Source of the DNA: Allodiplogaster sudhausi
Lineage: Eukaryota > Nematoda > Chromadorea > Rhabditida > Diplogasteridae
DNA: 64,000 nucleotides
Direction: 5' to 3'
NCBI GenBank assembly: GCA_945643635.1
Contig: CALZFC010000349.1
Location: 3,174,501 to 3,238,500, forward strand
Shown one piece after another: positions 24,116-36,069 of the stretch (the first letter of the stretch is position 1; the number at the start of each line of letters is the position of its first letter). Under the pieces are notes generated by a model that was not told the origin of the DNA, searched no databases, and saw only the letters and a list, made by a program, of their open reading frames with translations. Made by a program: the position numbers and the translations under genes.

Positions 24116-25090
24116 CATTCAATAGCATTTCGAAAGCTCTTCAAATTTCATATCGGAACATGTTTTACAAAAATTTTATTTTGGCCGAGAAAATTGGCGT
24201 TAAATTATTTGGAGGGTCGACACACCACTTTCTGCTCAATTCTACACTCTGTATCTATAATGTTTTGTTTTTATAAGTCATAAGAATAGGGCATCAGCTT
24301 AACACAATTCTTCAACGTAAACAAATTATTGGAATATTCTAATTCGAATAACCTAAACAATGAAATTCTTGGGCTAATGGATAGCGACGCTACTTTACCT
24401 ATTCTTATGACTTATAACAAAACATTATAGATATTGAAATGGGTTCATCTTGAAGCAAATTTCACGCTCATTCTAATGATGTATGGTTTGAAATGCTAAA
24501 ATGTTTGTAAAGTAGTTTTTAAGCGTTCTAATAGTACAGAACGAAATTTTCCATAGAAATATAAATATTTCAATAAAATTATGAATGTAGCATTTGAAGA
24601 TCTCTGTGAGAGCTCTTAGATGATATGCTAACGATTTTGTAATATTAACATTGAGCGAAGTTATGGATCGATGAATGCGCTTGCACGGCGCCTCGGCTGC
24701 CGAAAATGTGCCATTTTGACTGACTCGCGCGCATTGCTCGCGTCATAGCAAAAATTTGTACGATCGAATTTTTCTCGAATGGTGATTATTTGATAGCAAA
24801 TTTCACGCTCTTTCTTTCTATCTAGGATACAGAGTGTAGAAATGAGCAGAAAGTGGTGTGTCGACCCTCCAAATAATTTAACGCCACTTTTCTCGGCCAA
24901 AATAAAATTTTCGTAAAACATGTTCCTAGATGAAATTTGAAGAGCTTTCGAAATGCTATTGAATGATTGAACGTAGTTATGGATTGACGAATGCGCTTGC
25001 ACTGTGTCTCGGCGACCGAAAATGCACCATTTTGACCGACTCGCGCGCATTTTTCGCAAGGTGTGCCTATCGGAATTTTTGTAATGAAAA
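24116..25090. mobile_element. Foldback element related to the 40.9-43.2 kb element
   Basis: Arms 24,116-24,262 and 24,823-24,967 are inverted copies (agcatttcgaaagctcttc). Blocks near 24,655-24,735 and 24,965-25,060 match each other and 41,385-41,455 and 42,650-42,730 (tatggatcgatgaat, gcgccattttgacc). No coding capacity. Confidence 0.6.
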
Positions 25091-25449
25091 TGAATACTTG
25101 TAGCAAATTTCACCCGCTACAACATATCAAAAAACTTCAGGGTACACTTTCCAAAAATGAACAAAAATTTGCCAAAAAGTGGTCATAAAAATGTTCAGGG
25201 CCGTGTTTTGGGTCGAAAATGGATTTTTAGAAATTTTTACCCCAGATCAAAATTGAAGTGCGTCCAACGGGCTATCGAACGGTACCTTTGTGTTCGTCAA
25301 ATTCGGCAACTGTACTGTTTCTCGAACGGAATTTTTCTGAAAAAAATTGAAATGTACGGTATGTTGTAGAGGACGTCGAGTTGTATAGGTGAGCCAATTT
25401 TCATAGACGAAATTGAAAAAAATTCCCCAGGGCAGCACCCAATAATGAC

Positions 25450-26105
25450 GTGCTCGAGTCGTATGGAGAGGATGTCTTAAATATGTTTCTTTATGACATG
25501 TAGCATAAAGTACATCATAAGAGTGGCGGTGTAACTTGGCTTTCTTTTGTCCATACTTAGAAAAACAAGAATCATAAAAATACCTGTCCCAAAGAAAATT
25601 AATCGCTGATTGTGAGATATCTATACCTATTTATGTATATAAATTGGTCTGCTCAAATATTACTACCATCAGAATAGCATTACGAAGAAAATGGGGAATA
25701 ACGTATTCATTTCCCTTTGCGCAGGGTTGTAAGTATATGTAATTGGTGAGCTAATTCATTCATTCAAAGATCTGCTCAAAAACAGTTTACTGCAGAAACC
25801 GAGAAGGAGCAGTATATAACGCACCTACATACATATGTACATGCATATATGACAGTGCAAACTATAGAAAGGTCATTTTTGCTTTTTCGACCCGTTATGC
25901 ATATTTTTTTGGAATATTCCACACGAATATGCTAAATTGATCAAAAAGTACGCGTACATTTGTGCGCAAATATGCATAACGGGTCGAAAACGCAAAAACG
26001 TTTTTGAACCATTATGCTGTCATTTTTCAACACAAGCGTAGACTATAGACTACTACTTATTAATGTTGATTATTAAATAAAGTCACAACATTAACTTGTG
26101 TCATT
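25450..26105. repeat. 3' flank of long gene copy 2, with a palindromic MITE
   Basis: Matches the flank at 7,610-8,417. It contains a second member (25,851-26,021) of the palindromic family seen at 6,721-6,876, with stems cgacccgttatgcat and its complement. Confidence 0.5.
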
Positions 26106-28175
26106 CTAAATACATGTCATGGCAGTTGGGGCCGTCTCCCTGAGCCCGCCCGCCGGGTCGGCTGGCCCGCCCGCCGGGACGGTCAAGTTGGGCAGACAGA
26201 CAACGGACTTGGTCGTCTTCGTGGCGCCAGCCTGGAATAACATACTATTCCGTTCGTTTTGAAGTGAGAGTCGAGAAAGGGAAAAGCGTGGGAAGGATAT
26301 AGAAATGACCATTTTGACAATTTGTCCTATATTCTGTCATGGCAAATAGTGGAATATTCATAATTTAAGCACATACTGCAAATACTAATTTTTTTTAATT
26401 TGTCATTATGTTATATGTAGACGATATGTCTTCGAGAATTGATGAAAACACATCAGCCACCAACCGCCGTGTACGTGATCATCTGGGTCGCGACTGCGCA
26501 CTCGACAAAACAGCGATTGCCCTTGATGACCATCTTGAACATGGTGGTGTCCAGAGGCATGCCGCCGACGCCCGCCATCCTGCACGATGAGCACGCGAGT
26601 TCGGGCTCAGTCGCGCAAGTCGCCTAAAAGGAGCACGAAAGTCTCAACTTCTTCCTGACCGTTGAAGTTTCTCTAAATTCCATGCTCTCTCGCCCTAAGT
26701 TTTTTTTTTCCTTTATAAAAGAGCATGAGAGAATAAATGACGAAAAGCATAATAGTGTTGCACAAATATTTTAGCGATCAAAATACAACTCAACAAATTT
26801 AGACGAGTTCAAACTGACATTGATGTTTGTGATTATTACACTATACTTTTCGTCATTTATTCTTTGATGCTCTTCCATAAAGAAGCAAAGTCACAATCTC
26901 ACCCGCAACGTTTTTCTTTATTCATAGTAACAAGTACGCAAAGCAAAAAAAGTGAACCTGGGTAATTGTCTGCATATTTTCGAGATTCCTCCAGCCCGCG
27001 CCTCGCTCGCAAAAGACGTAGTTTTTGATCGCTGGAGCTGGCGCAGTGCCCGCGTTCTAAAACATAGGAGACGCATCAGGGCGAAGGCATCACTTCAACA
27101 CAGTTTTTGTTGTCGTAGTAGAGAACAAGTAACAGTGCGATGAAATATTGATAAACTGATTCAAGTACACCGACCGACGTATAGATCAAGACGGCATTTT
27201 GTTAATTTTCCAATCGTCTTATTACAAAAGTAGAATATTCTATATTCCGGGACAAATCAACAGCTAAACCGAAAATGAAGCAAAGAATAAACCAATTTTT
27301 TTGACATAGTCTTATATCTTCACATTCGATACAGGCAATAATAGTGCGAACCGATGTGTAGATTATTCCATTCTTGCAGATGGCATTGTAGCCGTTGAAG
27401 TACTCCTCGTACTGGTAGACGAGGTCGCCAAAGTTGGCTGCACCGGTGCCGGCCGGAAGACTGGTGGCAGGCAGCTGCTGGAGAGCCGGACAGTCCGCGG
27501 CTGCCGGCGTCGGTGCGATTGGGAGTGTGGCGGCTGAAGAGAGTGTTAACTCTTTTTTAATTGGCCTATTCGTTGACGAATATACCAATAAAAAAGACGG
27601 GATATTCTTCAAAGAATGTGTAATTCCTTTCTTTTTTCTTTTTATCCTTGTTCTGGCTTTCTTCTCTTTCTTATATCAGAGAGTGCACATAGTTACTACA
27701 TGTTCTCGATACTAGTGCGTAATTAATGTTCACTAATGAATAGTTGCGACGGGAGGGAATATATCGAGGAAAGACGTGAGAAACTAACGATCAACGGCAC
27801 AGAACAAGCTCTGGCGGTTGGCTGCAGGCGTCCACATATTATTAGCGGCGCAGGTCAGCGGACCCTGCACCTGCTTCACGAAGTTTGGAGAGGCTTCATC
27901 CTGGAAAACGAAAGGATTGCCAACTTCAGCAGGTTCATTCATTCGTAAACAATGATGTATAATGTGTATGATGACTCATGTTGTTTTTTTCGTCCTCTAA
28001 CAAGAAATTCTGAATTCTTTCAATCTGCTAACATAGTCGATCAATCTGTCGCCGGCCTTGCAGCGAATCTGGCACGTCGTGATGACTGGCTGATAGCAGA
28101 AGGAGCCTTCTGGGCAGTAGACGTAGAAGTCCAACTCTTCCGTCGGGGGAACCACCGGGCACATGCACGTTCCGG
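26106..28175 (-). repeat. Coding module 4 (last) of long gene copy 2
   Basis: Exons: E 28175-28033, F 27900-27789, A 27533-27352, B 27056-26958, C 26623-26465, D 26231-26106 with stop TAG at 26,106-26,108. The terminal D form matches that of copy 1 (AGATKTTK start, no CGPG). Confidence 0.8.
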
Positions 28176-31100
28176 CTGATATCAAAGGAAAGTGTTATGA
28201 TTTATTTTTTACAAGTATTTGTGAACCTTTTCATGCTTTTCACGAATACTCAGCGGGCTAACAATGAAAGATTACTGACATCACAATGCGGTACATAAGA
28301 GGAGTGTTCGACAAGAAGCTCGATGAAAATCTATCGATACCTGGTCCACATTGCATATCCAGCGGCGCCTTGCTCGTACCGAAACCGGGCGTAGGAACGA
28401 CCAAGTTGGGCAAACAGCGCACCGCCTTTGTCTGCTTCATCATGCCGTCCTATGAGAGACAAATCGAATGACTTACTTTTTTCTCTCTTTTTTTCGCCTA
28501 TAAATATAAGATGACGACGAAAATAGAACGGTTGGAATTAAAAACTTACAACAGTGTACGAGACGACGAAAGCGGGGTCGACGCATTCGGCGAAGCAGAG
28601 ATTTCCAGTCGAGACCATCTTGAACTTGTTGCTATCGAGCGGCCTGCCGTTAATTCCGGTTTGTGAGCAGGGCATGCATGCGGCTGCCGCAGCCGTGGCG
28701 CATGTTGCCTGAGAAAAGAAGAATATCTGATGCAATAAAAAAAATTCGCTTTTCCCCGCGTTCAGGTCTTTTTTTGGCATCTTTGTTTCTGAACAACTTT
28801 ATGTTTATTCCGGCATCTTCAAACCGGGTTAATTATCTGATTTGTCTCGAGAATAAAAACAGGCCTCTTATATACAATTAGTTCCTTATATTCAAAGTCA
28901 TAATATCATGTAAGCTGTTCATTCGTCAGCGAACCTGATTAATCGTCTGCATCGTCTCGAGATTCCTCCATCCAACGCCTCGTTCGCAGAAGACGAAGTT
29001 CGTCTCTGCTCGAACTGGTGGCGAGCCCGAGTTCTGTGATTATGTTGATTGAAAGTATTGGCTTTTTTTAATGGGCTACATATATAATAATTCTTTTTTT
29101 TCAATGTAGACCACTTTGTCCAGAAGAATGCCTACGTGCATTTACGACGATGTCAATTTAAAAAATGGACTTTTTTCAATGGGTGAATTTTTTGTCCCGA
29201 AATTTAGAATATTCCAGTAATTTTTTCCACCAAACCTGACTATTGCAAATTGAAAAGTCAGCGTTTTGATAATTTGTCCTATCGTCAGTAATTGCAGAAG
29301 TGGAATATTCTTAATTCCGGGACAAATTAACAGCTGAACCGAAAATGAAGAATATACCAATTTTTTTTTGTTTGTCACATTCGAAAAAGGCAATAATAGT
29401 GCGAACCGATGTGTAGATGACTCCATTCTTGCAGACTGCATTGTAGCCGTTGAAGTACTCTTCGTACTGGTAGACGAGGTCACCAAAGTTGACGCCAAGC
29501 GTGGTGGGAAGCAGAGTCGGATTGATAGCCATGAGTGGCGGGCAGTCGGGAGCAGCAGGCGTCGGCATCGTTGGCAGCGTCGCGGCTAACATTGATAAAT
29601 TTGTTTAATACTTAATTATTGTTTGAAATTAGCGCCATGTTCCATCTTATAAAAAATGCATATTTATGGATTCTGACGATCGACGGCGCAGTACAAGGCC
29701 TCGCGTCTGGCCACAGGCGCCCACGTGTTCGCCGAGCACTTCAGCGGTCCCTGAACTTCCTTGAGGAAGTCCGGCGCAGACTCATCCTATAAGTATGGTA
29801 CATGTATTTATGTTTCGACAATGGAATACACATCAAGATGGTTCCATCTCAATTGTCTTAAGAAAATGCATGTTGAAAAAGTATTATACTCATATGATTT
29901 TCACTATTCAAATTAATTCATTATATTTATTATTCAAATTAGTCGCATTCTATTCTATTCTAGGTTTACTAACGTAATCCAGCAGTTTTTCGCCGCTCCT
30001 GCAGCGAATCTCGCACGTCGTGATGACCGGCTGGTAGCAGAAAGAGCGCTCCGGACAATAGACGTTGAAGCTGGACTCGCGTGTGTCGGCAACCACCGGG
30101 CACATGCATGTTCCGGCTGTATATCAAAGTAAGGTGTCATGATTTTCACACAAAAATACCCTTCCAACGAAGTTTTACAAAAGATCGATCGATACCTGGT
30201 CCGCACTGCAAATTCATCGGCTCTTTCAGTGTTAGATCCGCGATGCTGCCGGGCGTAGGCACGATCAAGGTGGGTTGGCAGCGCACCGCTTTTGTCTGCT
30301 TCTTCATGCCGTCCTGTGAAAGGAAAATAAAACGCAATGATCTTTCTTCTTCTTTTTTTACCAATAAATAGAGTGAACTAGTGCAGGGGTGGCCGGCCCC
30401 GGCTCCGGCCCCGGCCCCGGGGCCGGGGCCGGGCCGGGGCCGAGCCTGGGGGCCGGGGCCGACCTCGGGGGCCGGGGCCGACCCTGGGGGCCGGGGGGCG
30501 TGGATAATTGAATGAAGTTCACCGCTAGTTGAACAACATGAGCCAATTTATGATGAAAAGTGCTCCGATTTATATCGTATACGTTTCAGATGTACGAATT
30601 ATCCCGATTTTGGATGAATTTTTCCTCCGACGCAGAAATTTTTTAGATTTGGGGTCGGGGCCTCCTTCGTTGCCGACCTCGGGGGCCAGGGCCGGGGCCG
30701 GGGCCGACCACGGGGGCCGGTACCGGGGCCGGGGCCGAACATATGAGGCCGGGGCCGGGGCCGCATATGTTCGGGCCCCGGCTACCCCTGAACGAGTGTA
30801 ATAAAAAAAAGGTTAAAGAACTTACGACAGTATACGAGACAACGTATGCGGGGTCGACGCATTCGGCAAAGCATTTATTTGCAGTCGCGACCATCTTGAG
30901 CTTGTTACTATCGAGCGGCTTCCCGCCAACGCCGGTTTGCGAGCACGCCATGCATGCGGAAGCCGCATTTGTGGCGCATGTCGCCTGAGAAAAGAAGATT
31001 ATTAGATTATTCGATGCAATATTAGATTATTCGATGCAATATTAGATTATTTGATGCAATATTAGATTATTTGATGTTATGTTAAATTATTTGATGCAAT

Positions 31101-34100
31101 GTAAATTATTTGATGCAATTTCAAAGTCATAATATCATGCATGTTGTACATTCGTCAGCGAACCTGATTAATCGGCTGCATCGTCTCGAGATTTCTCCAC
31201 CCTACGCCTCGCTCGCAGAAGACGTAGTTCGTCTCTGCTCGAACGGGAGGTGAGCCCGAATTCTGTGAATTTGAGATATGACGATATGACAAGATATCTT
31301 CGTATTCGAACTAAAGAATAATAGTGCGAACCGATGTGTAGATTATTCCGTTCTTGCAGACTGCATTGTAACCGTTGAAGTACTCTTCGTACTGGTAGGC
31401 GAGGTCGCCAAAGTTGGTAGTGCCCACCGTGGCGGGAAGCAGGGTCGGATTGATCGCCGTGAGTGGCGGGCAGTCGGCAGCAGCTGGTGTCGGCGTCGGT
31501 GGCAGCGCCGCGGCTTAAACATTGCAATCTCAGAGCCTTACAATCTTTAAGAAAACATATTGAGAGTATTCTGCTTCTAGACATTTTTCGAATAGATTAT
31601 TCAAATCTATAATGTTTCTTTTATCTATAAATTTAAATTTTTCTATAAATCTATAAATTTCTTTTAATGTATGCAGGGAAGAGAGTTTGTTTTATCTTTA
31701 CATATGCATACATGTATTTGAACTATGCTATTCTTCTCCCCCTTTCACTCCCCTTTGCTGCACTTTGCTTCTCCTGGTGAATGGCGCCAACACACTCCTC
31801 AAGTGCTGTAGGGGCCTGGCTCACCCCTCGGGAAGTCGCTCCCCCAGCTCTATTACTTCACATGCCTCTTCCCCTTTCTCATTAGTTGCACTGATAACAT
31901 GACGTGGTATTCTATGCATATCTTGTCAAATCTTTAAATTGATGTATGAATAAATAAATAAATAAATTTCGCGATAGAAAATTGAAAAAAAGGAATTGGG
32001 ATGCTGACGATTGGTAGCGCAATAAAGGCCCTCCCGCCTGGCAGCAGGAGTCCATGTGCCCGCCGAGCACTTCAGCGGGCCTTGGACTTCCTTGAGGAAG
32101 TCTGGAATTCCTTGAGGTTCCTGCAGGTATGGTACACATATGTCTCCACGATGGAATATACCTCAAGTTTGCTCTATCTCAATTCTCCCGAGAAAATTTG
32201 TATAGAAATAGTATTATATTCCTATTTTACAAATGAAGATCGAGCATCACTACTATTCAAATTATTCGCTTTCTACTCCTCTATTCCGAGTTTACTAACA
32301 TAATCCAGCATTCGATCCCCGCTCTGGCAGCGAATCTCGCACGTCGTGATGACCGGCTGGTAACAGAAGGAGTTCTCCGGACAATATTCGTAGAAGCTTA
32401 ACTCGGGTGTGTCGGCAACCACCGGGCACATGCATGTTCCGGCTGTTGACAAGTTGGATTACATCATTATCACAAAAAAGATTCTTCTAAATGGTAAAAG
32501 TCTTCGACGGCTCCAAGATTGGAGGTAGTTCGACCATTCCTCGCATGCCGGAAGATATTGGGCTTCTTATACTATCGTGCCCACCGAATAAAAAAATAAA
32601 TAAATAAATAAATACTAAATAATAGCTTAATTGACACTCATGTACCTCTAGGTTAACAATCCATTGGAGACAAATAGAATGTATCTAGATAATTATGCAT
32701 ATATTATAGACATTCATCGACGTTTGAAGTTTGCAGGATTTTTTTTTTACAAAAGCTTTAAAAAAAAACAAGAACCTGGCCCGCACTGCAAGTTCGTAGG
32801 CGCTTTAAATGCGCCCGCTCCAACGACGGGCACGGCCAAGTTCGGCAGACAACGCACCGCCTTCGTCTGGCCTCTAATTCCTTCCTAAAATTGAGACGAT
32901 GAGCATTGAATGGCCTTTGATTCTGAGAAAAAGGGAGAAAAAACGCTTAAACGCAGGCAAAATACTTAGGAGTATGCTGCGTGTCTATATATCTTTTTTG
33001 TAAAACCTGTTTTTTTAAAGAACAAACTAAATATTAGTAAAAAATTAAGAACACGTTTCAGCCCTTGCCCTAGGATGAGTGAATTTCAGGCGACTTACAA
33101 CTGCGTACGAGACGACATAATTCGTATTGACGCACTCGGCAAAGCAGAGATTGCCCGTCGTGACCATTTTCAACTTGTTGCTATCGAGTGGTTTCATGTT
33201 GATCCCGGTCATTTGGCAAGCAGCACAGACAACATCTTGATTTGTTGCGCAGGTTGCCTGGATAACATGGGGTTTTTTTAATCCAAAAAGAATTCCAGCT
33301 CAAAATCCATACGGTGCTTTTTCCCTTCTTCCTTGCTCGCATGCTCGCTCTCTGTGATTAAAACAGGAAGCCCTGTCGCCATTTCAAGGCCGTGCACTCG
33401 TTTCACTTTCACTTTCGTTCAGACCAAGTTCAACCCAGCTAGGCGAGAGCGAAAGCGAATTGGGACATCACTAGAGGTATCCTCCATAACTCAGTCGGAC
33501 CGCGTTTACGTCCGTTGCTCAAACCTGCGTCACCGGTTCATTGTTATCGAGCAGCCAGCCCCTTGTAGCTTCGCAGAAAACGTAGTCGGCAATAGGACGC
33601 CTTGGCGGCCCACCATTGTTCTGCATTACTTTGATTACCTACTTTAGTCTTATAAACAAGGAATAAGAGTACAAGGAGCCAAACAACAACTCTACTTTAA
33701 CACACGTTATTGTATAAAATGCGCGTAAGGAATTCAAAAGTTGCGGGAGTTCAAATATTCCACTTAAAACCTAATTGGAACATTCCAAAGAAATTGCTGC
33801 TGACCGATGTAAAGATGACTCCATTCTCGCACACGGCGTTGTAGCCTTTGAAGGCTTCTTCGTACTTGTATCGAATGGCGCCAAAGTTGGCGCCAGAGCC
33901 TGCGGGAAGCGCCGACGCCGGCAGCTCGCGGAGCGCCGGGCAATCAGCGCTAGCCGCCGTCACTGGCAACGGCGTTGTGGGGAGTCCAGCCACTGAAAAA
34001 ATACATATCATATATTGGAGTTTTTTTAAGGAATAATTTCTTAAATAAACAAAGTAAAATTAAGCATACCCGGCGTCGCACATATGAGAGTGAGACGTGA

Positions 34101-36013
34101 CGAGGCTGGCGTCCACATCTGATTCGCCGCGCATACCAAAGGCTCCAAAGTTCTGTCGAAGCCAGTGGCCGTGTCGGCTTCATCCTTCAAAATAGCAAAA
34201 AATATGCAGCCGTTTGGATTTTTCTGTTTTTTTTACACTATTCTTAGTAAGGGAAGGAAAGATTTGACTGATTTTTCTGACATAGTCGATGAGTGTATCC
34301 ATGCCGTCGCACTTAATTGAGCACGGTGTGAGCACGGGCTGATAACAGAATTCATCCTTGGGGCAATAGGTGAAGAAAGCCGGCGTGGGCGTTTCGGCCA
34401 CCGAAGGACACGCGCACCTTGCTGCAAAGAGGATCCGTTTGAATTCTCTCTTTCACTGTCCTTTCAATTAAACGGGAAATGAAGGATTGTTTAAAGCATC
34501 CTGAGTCCCGTAGGAAATATTGGTGACGAGCATTGTGTTTAGAATTTCGGCAATTTGGCGACATTACTTTTGAAATAGTTTGTGCGAGCAATGTCTATTT
34601 GGGTGCATAGTTTTGATGTTTTGTTATTAATGCTCTTACTGCTGGGTAAAGCAGGTAAGCAGGTTTGTTCAAATGTTATTTAAGATCGCCCATCTCGCAC
34701 AGCAGCTTGCGAAGATCAAGCATTTTTAAGCTGCTGATGATAAGGATCTTCACTTCGACAACTTTTGGCTAATAATAAGCTATCAAGCGCGGAACAATAG
34801 TATATTTACTACGAAGCTGTTTTCGTACGCTTTTTTCATTGTTTTATTGTGCTTATGGTTAGAATGATTTCTCAACCACATCCGATGCAGAAAATTTAAA
34901 TTTAAAACGAAATATTTGTAATTCCTTAAAATGAAATGTAGATTCAAAAGGTCTTCTTTAAAATACAATTTTATGCGCAGTAAACAGCTTCGGAAAACGA
35001 CAAATTATATGTTTCTTCGGATACTTTCAAGCTGTAATGAATTCGAACTAGTTTCAATGTTAATATTTTATATTATTACTTTTAAAGGATCCTCATCTTG
35101 GCCTGACAATTAGCGCCGTTGAAGTTTCCTTTCCCTTCATTATGACAGCGTCTAGGATTACCATACTTATAATATTTGGTCCTAAGATCGTGAAAGAGCA
35201 GTATCTACTCGTGAAAGGTGTTTGTCATATTGCGCAGAGCAAATGGTGCAGAAAAATGTAAACGGATTATTGATTGCCCTCATCTTTCTTCCATTCATAC
35301 AGCAAAGAACCGAGATGAGTTCTTTTCTCGCTCGCTCTGCTAACCGAGCCGGTTGAAAATGAAATGGAGATCTCTTATCTTTTAATTGGGTGCAATGAGG
35401 ACAAATGCATTCCAACCATGAAGTGTTTGACTCATACATATAAGACGATGCCAACAAAAGAAAAGGTTTCAGTCAGGCCAAAATTTTGTGCCAGAGTTTA
35501 GGATATTCCACTAATTGTTATTTATGAGTATTGGAAATATAGTCAAATCAGCGTCCTGACAATTTTTCCTTTCGACAGGAACAGTAAACCTTTGAATATT
35601 CTAAATTCGTGAACATTCGCATATTGCTAATAAAACCAAATGTTTTTTTTGCATCGTCTAAATATAAACAATCTCTATCATGCAATCAGAGTTGCACTCC
35701 TGCAACCTTTAACGAAATTGGGGCATCAAAGTGCTGACCATGATTGCAGGTTTCATCCCAAATCTCCTAGACCTTATCATTTCGCGATTTCCCCAGGAGT
35801 TTTAACTGATCACCGCAATGGTGTCAAAATTGTAATTAAAGAAATATATATGTATTTTTATAAATAAACAAAAATATATATGTAATATAACTACCAAAAT
35901 AAAAAATATTCTTAATTAAACCAACTTGAGGGGTCAGTAGGCTTCATTGGCATACACGCGTTTGTTAGTGGAGATAATAAGGATAGTAGTGAGATCGCAA
36001 CGCATAATAACAT
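26106..36013 (-). CDS. Modular cysteine-rich secreted protein, long gene copy 2 (four modules)
   Basis: Twenty-five exons. Exon 1 (36013-35926) is a signal peptide beginning MLLCVAISLLSLLSPL. Four E-F-A-B-C-D modules follow: 34421-32776, 32442-30196, 30116-28341 and 28175-26106. The model gives about 1,105 aa if exon F of module 3 is in frame (I count 108 nt there where its relatives have 109 or 112; a one-base indel or a miscount should be checked). First and last modules match those of copy 1 most closely, so copy 2 has one extra internal module. The terminal D exon stops after TAMTCI and carries a unique Gly/Pro insert (GGPADPAGG). A hAT MITE, a SINE-like element and an inverted repeat sit in its introns. 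Probably secreted; function unknown. Confidence 0.78.
26705..26885. repeat. Inverted repeat in the B-C intron of module 4
   Basis: Arms about 26,710-26,758 and 26,839-26,882 (gaataaatgacgaaaag and its complement) around an 80-base centre. Non-coding, MITE-like. Confidence 0.6.
28341..30116 (-). repeat. Coding module 3 of long gene copy 2
   Basis: Exons: E 30116-29974, F 29786-29679, A 29585-29407, B 29033-28935, C 28708-28553, D 28449-28341. All key cysteines are present. Exon F counts 108 nt, breaking the 3n+1 rule seen in every other F exon, so a frameshift here is possible. Confidence 0.72.
30384..30790. mobile_element. GC-rich hAT-type MITE with 8-bp target duplication
   Basis: Ends CAGGGGTGGCCGG and CCGGCTACCCCTG are terminal inverted repeats in hAT style. 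The flanks AACTAGTG (30,376-30,383) and AACGAGTG (30,791-30,798) form an 8-bp target duplication with one mismatch. The outer 120 bp on each side are GGGGCC-rich; the middle is AT-rich. No transposase, so non-autonomous. It interrupts the C-D intron of long gene copy 2. Confidence 0.8.
31015..31125. repeat. Short tandem repeat, 21-bp units
   Basis: About five units of 'attagattatttgatgcaat' with small changes, in the B-C intron of module 2. Confidence 0.75.
31732..31967 (+). mobile_element. SINE-like element with TAAA tail (intron of copy 2)
   Basis: Copy of the element at 10,580-10,821, in the A-F intron of module 2. Shares 'cactcctcaagtgctgtagg' and the TAAA tail. Confidence 0.55.
32515..32616 (+). 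mobile_element. Retroelement 3' end or SINE fragment
   Basis: A unique GC-moderate segment ('gattggaggtagttcgacc ...') ending in AATAAA and then repeated TAAA, like the tail of the elements at 10.6 and 31.7 kb. In the D-E intron of modules 1 and 2. Only about 100 bp. Confidence 0.35.
32776..34421 (-). repeat. Coding module 1 of long gene copy 2
   Basis: Exons: E 34421-34282, F 34184-34070, A 33992-33805, B 33620-33525 (32 codons), C 33257-33102, D 32884-32776. It has the first-module traits: E starts CACP, and A has IRYKYEEAFKGYNA. Confidence 0.82.
34422..35925 (-). other. Intron 1 of long gene copy 2
   Basis: 1.5 kb, aligned in parts with intron 1 of copy 1 and with 870-1,686 of copy 0, including the AERAR block at 35,240-35,370. 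No extra exon was seen. Confidence 0.5.
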
Positions 36014-36057
36014 CCTTAATTGCATCTGGAAAGAGACTCACCGAACGGCTCGGTGGA

Positions 36058-36063
36058 TTATAA
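36058..36063 (-). promoter_or_regulatory. TATA-like motif upstream of long gene copy 2
   Basis: TTATAA on the minus strand, 45 bp upstream of the ATG at 36,013, next to CCACCGAGCC as in copy 0. Confidence 0.45.
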
Positions 36064-36069
36064 GTCGAT

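Larger units (their letters stand above)
30196..32442 (-). repeat. Coding module 2 of long gene copy 2
   Basis: Exons: E 32442-32300, F 32120-32009, A 31513-31332, B 31262-31164, C 30984-30829, D 30313-30196 (longer than usual, with an inserted SIADLTLKE). The C-D intron is enlarged by the hAT-type MITE at 30,384-30,790. Confidence 0.8.

Noticed and set aside
30358..30546. Pro/Gly/Ala-rich ORFs at 30,358-30,546 and 30,643-30,801
   Set aside because: They are translations of the GGGGCC-rich arms of the hAT MITE, not collagen or silk-like genes.
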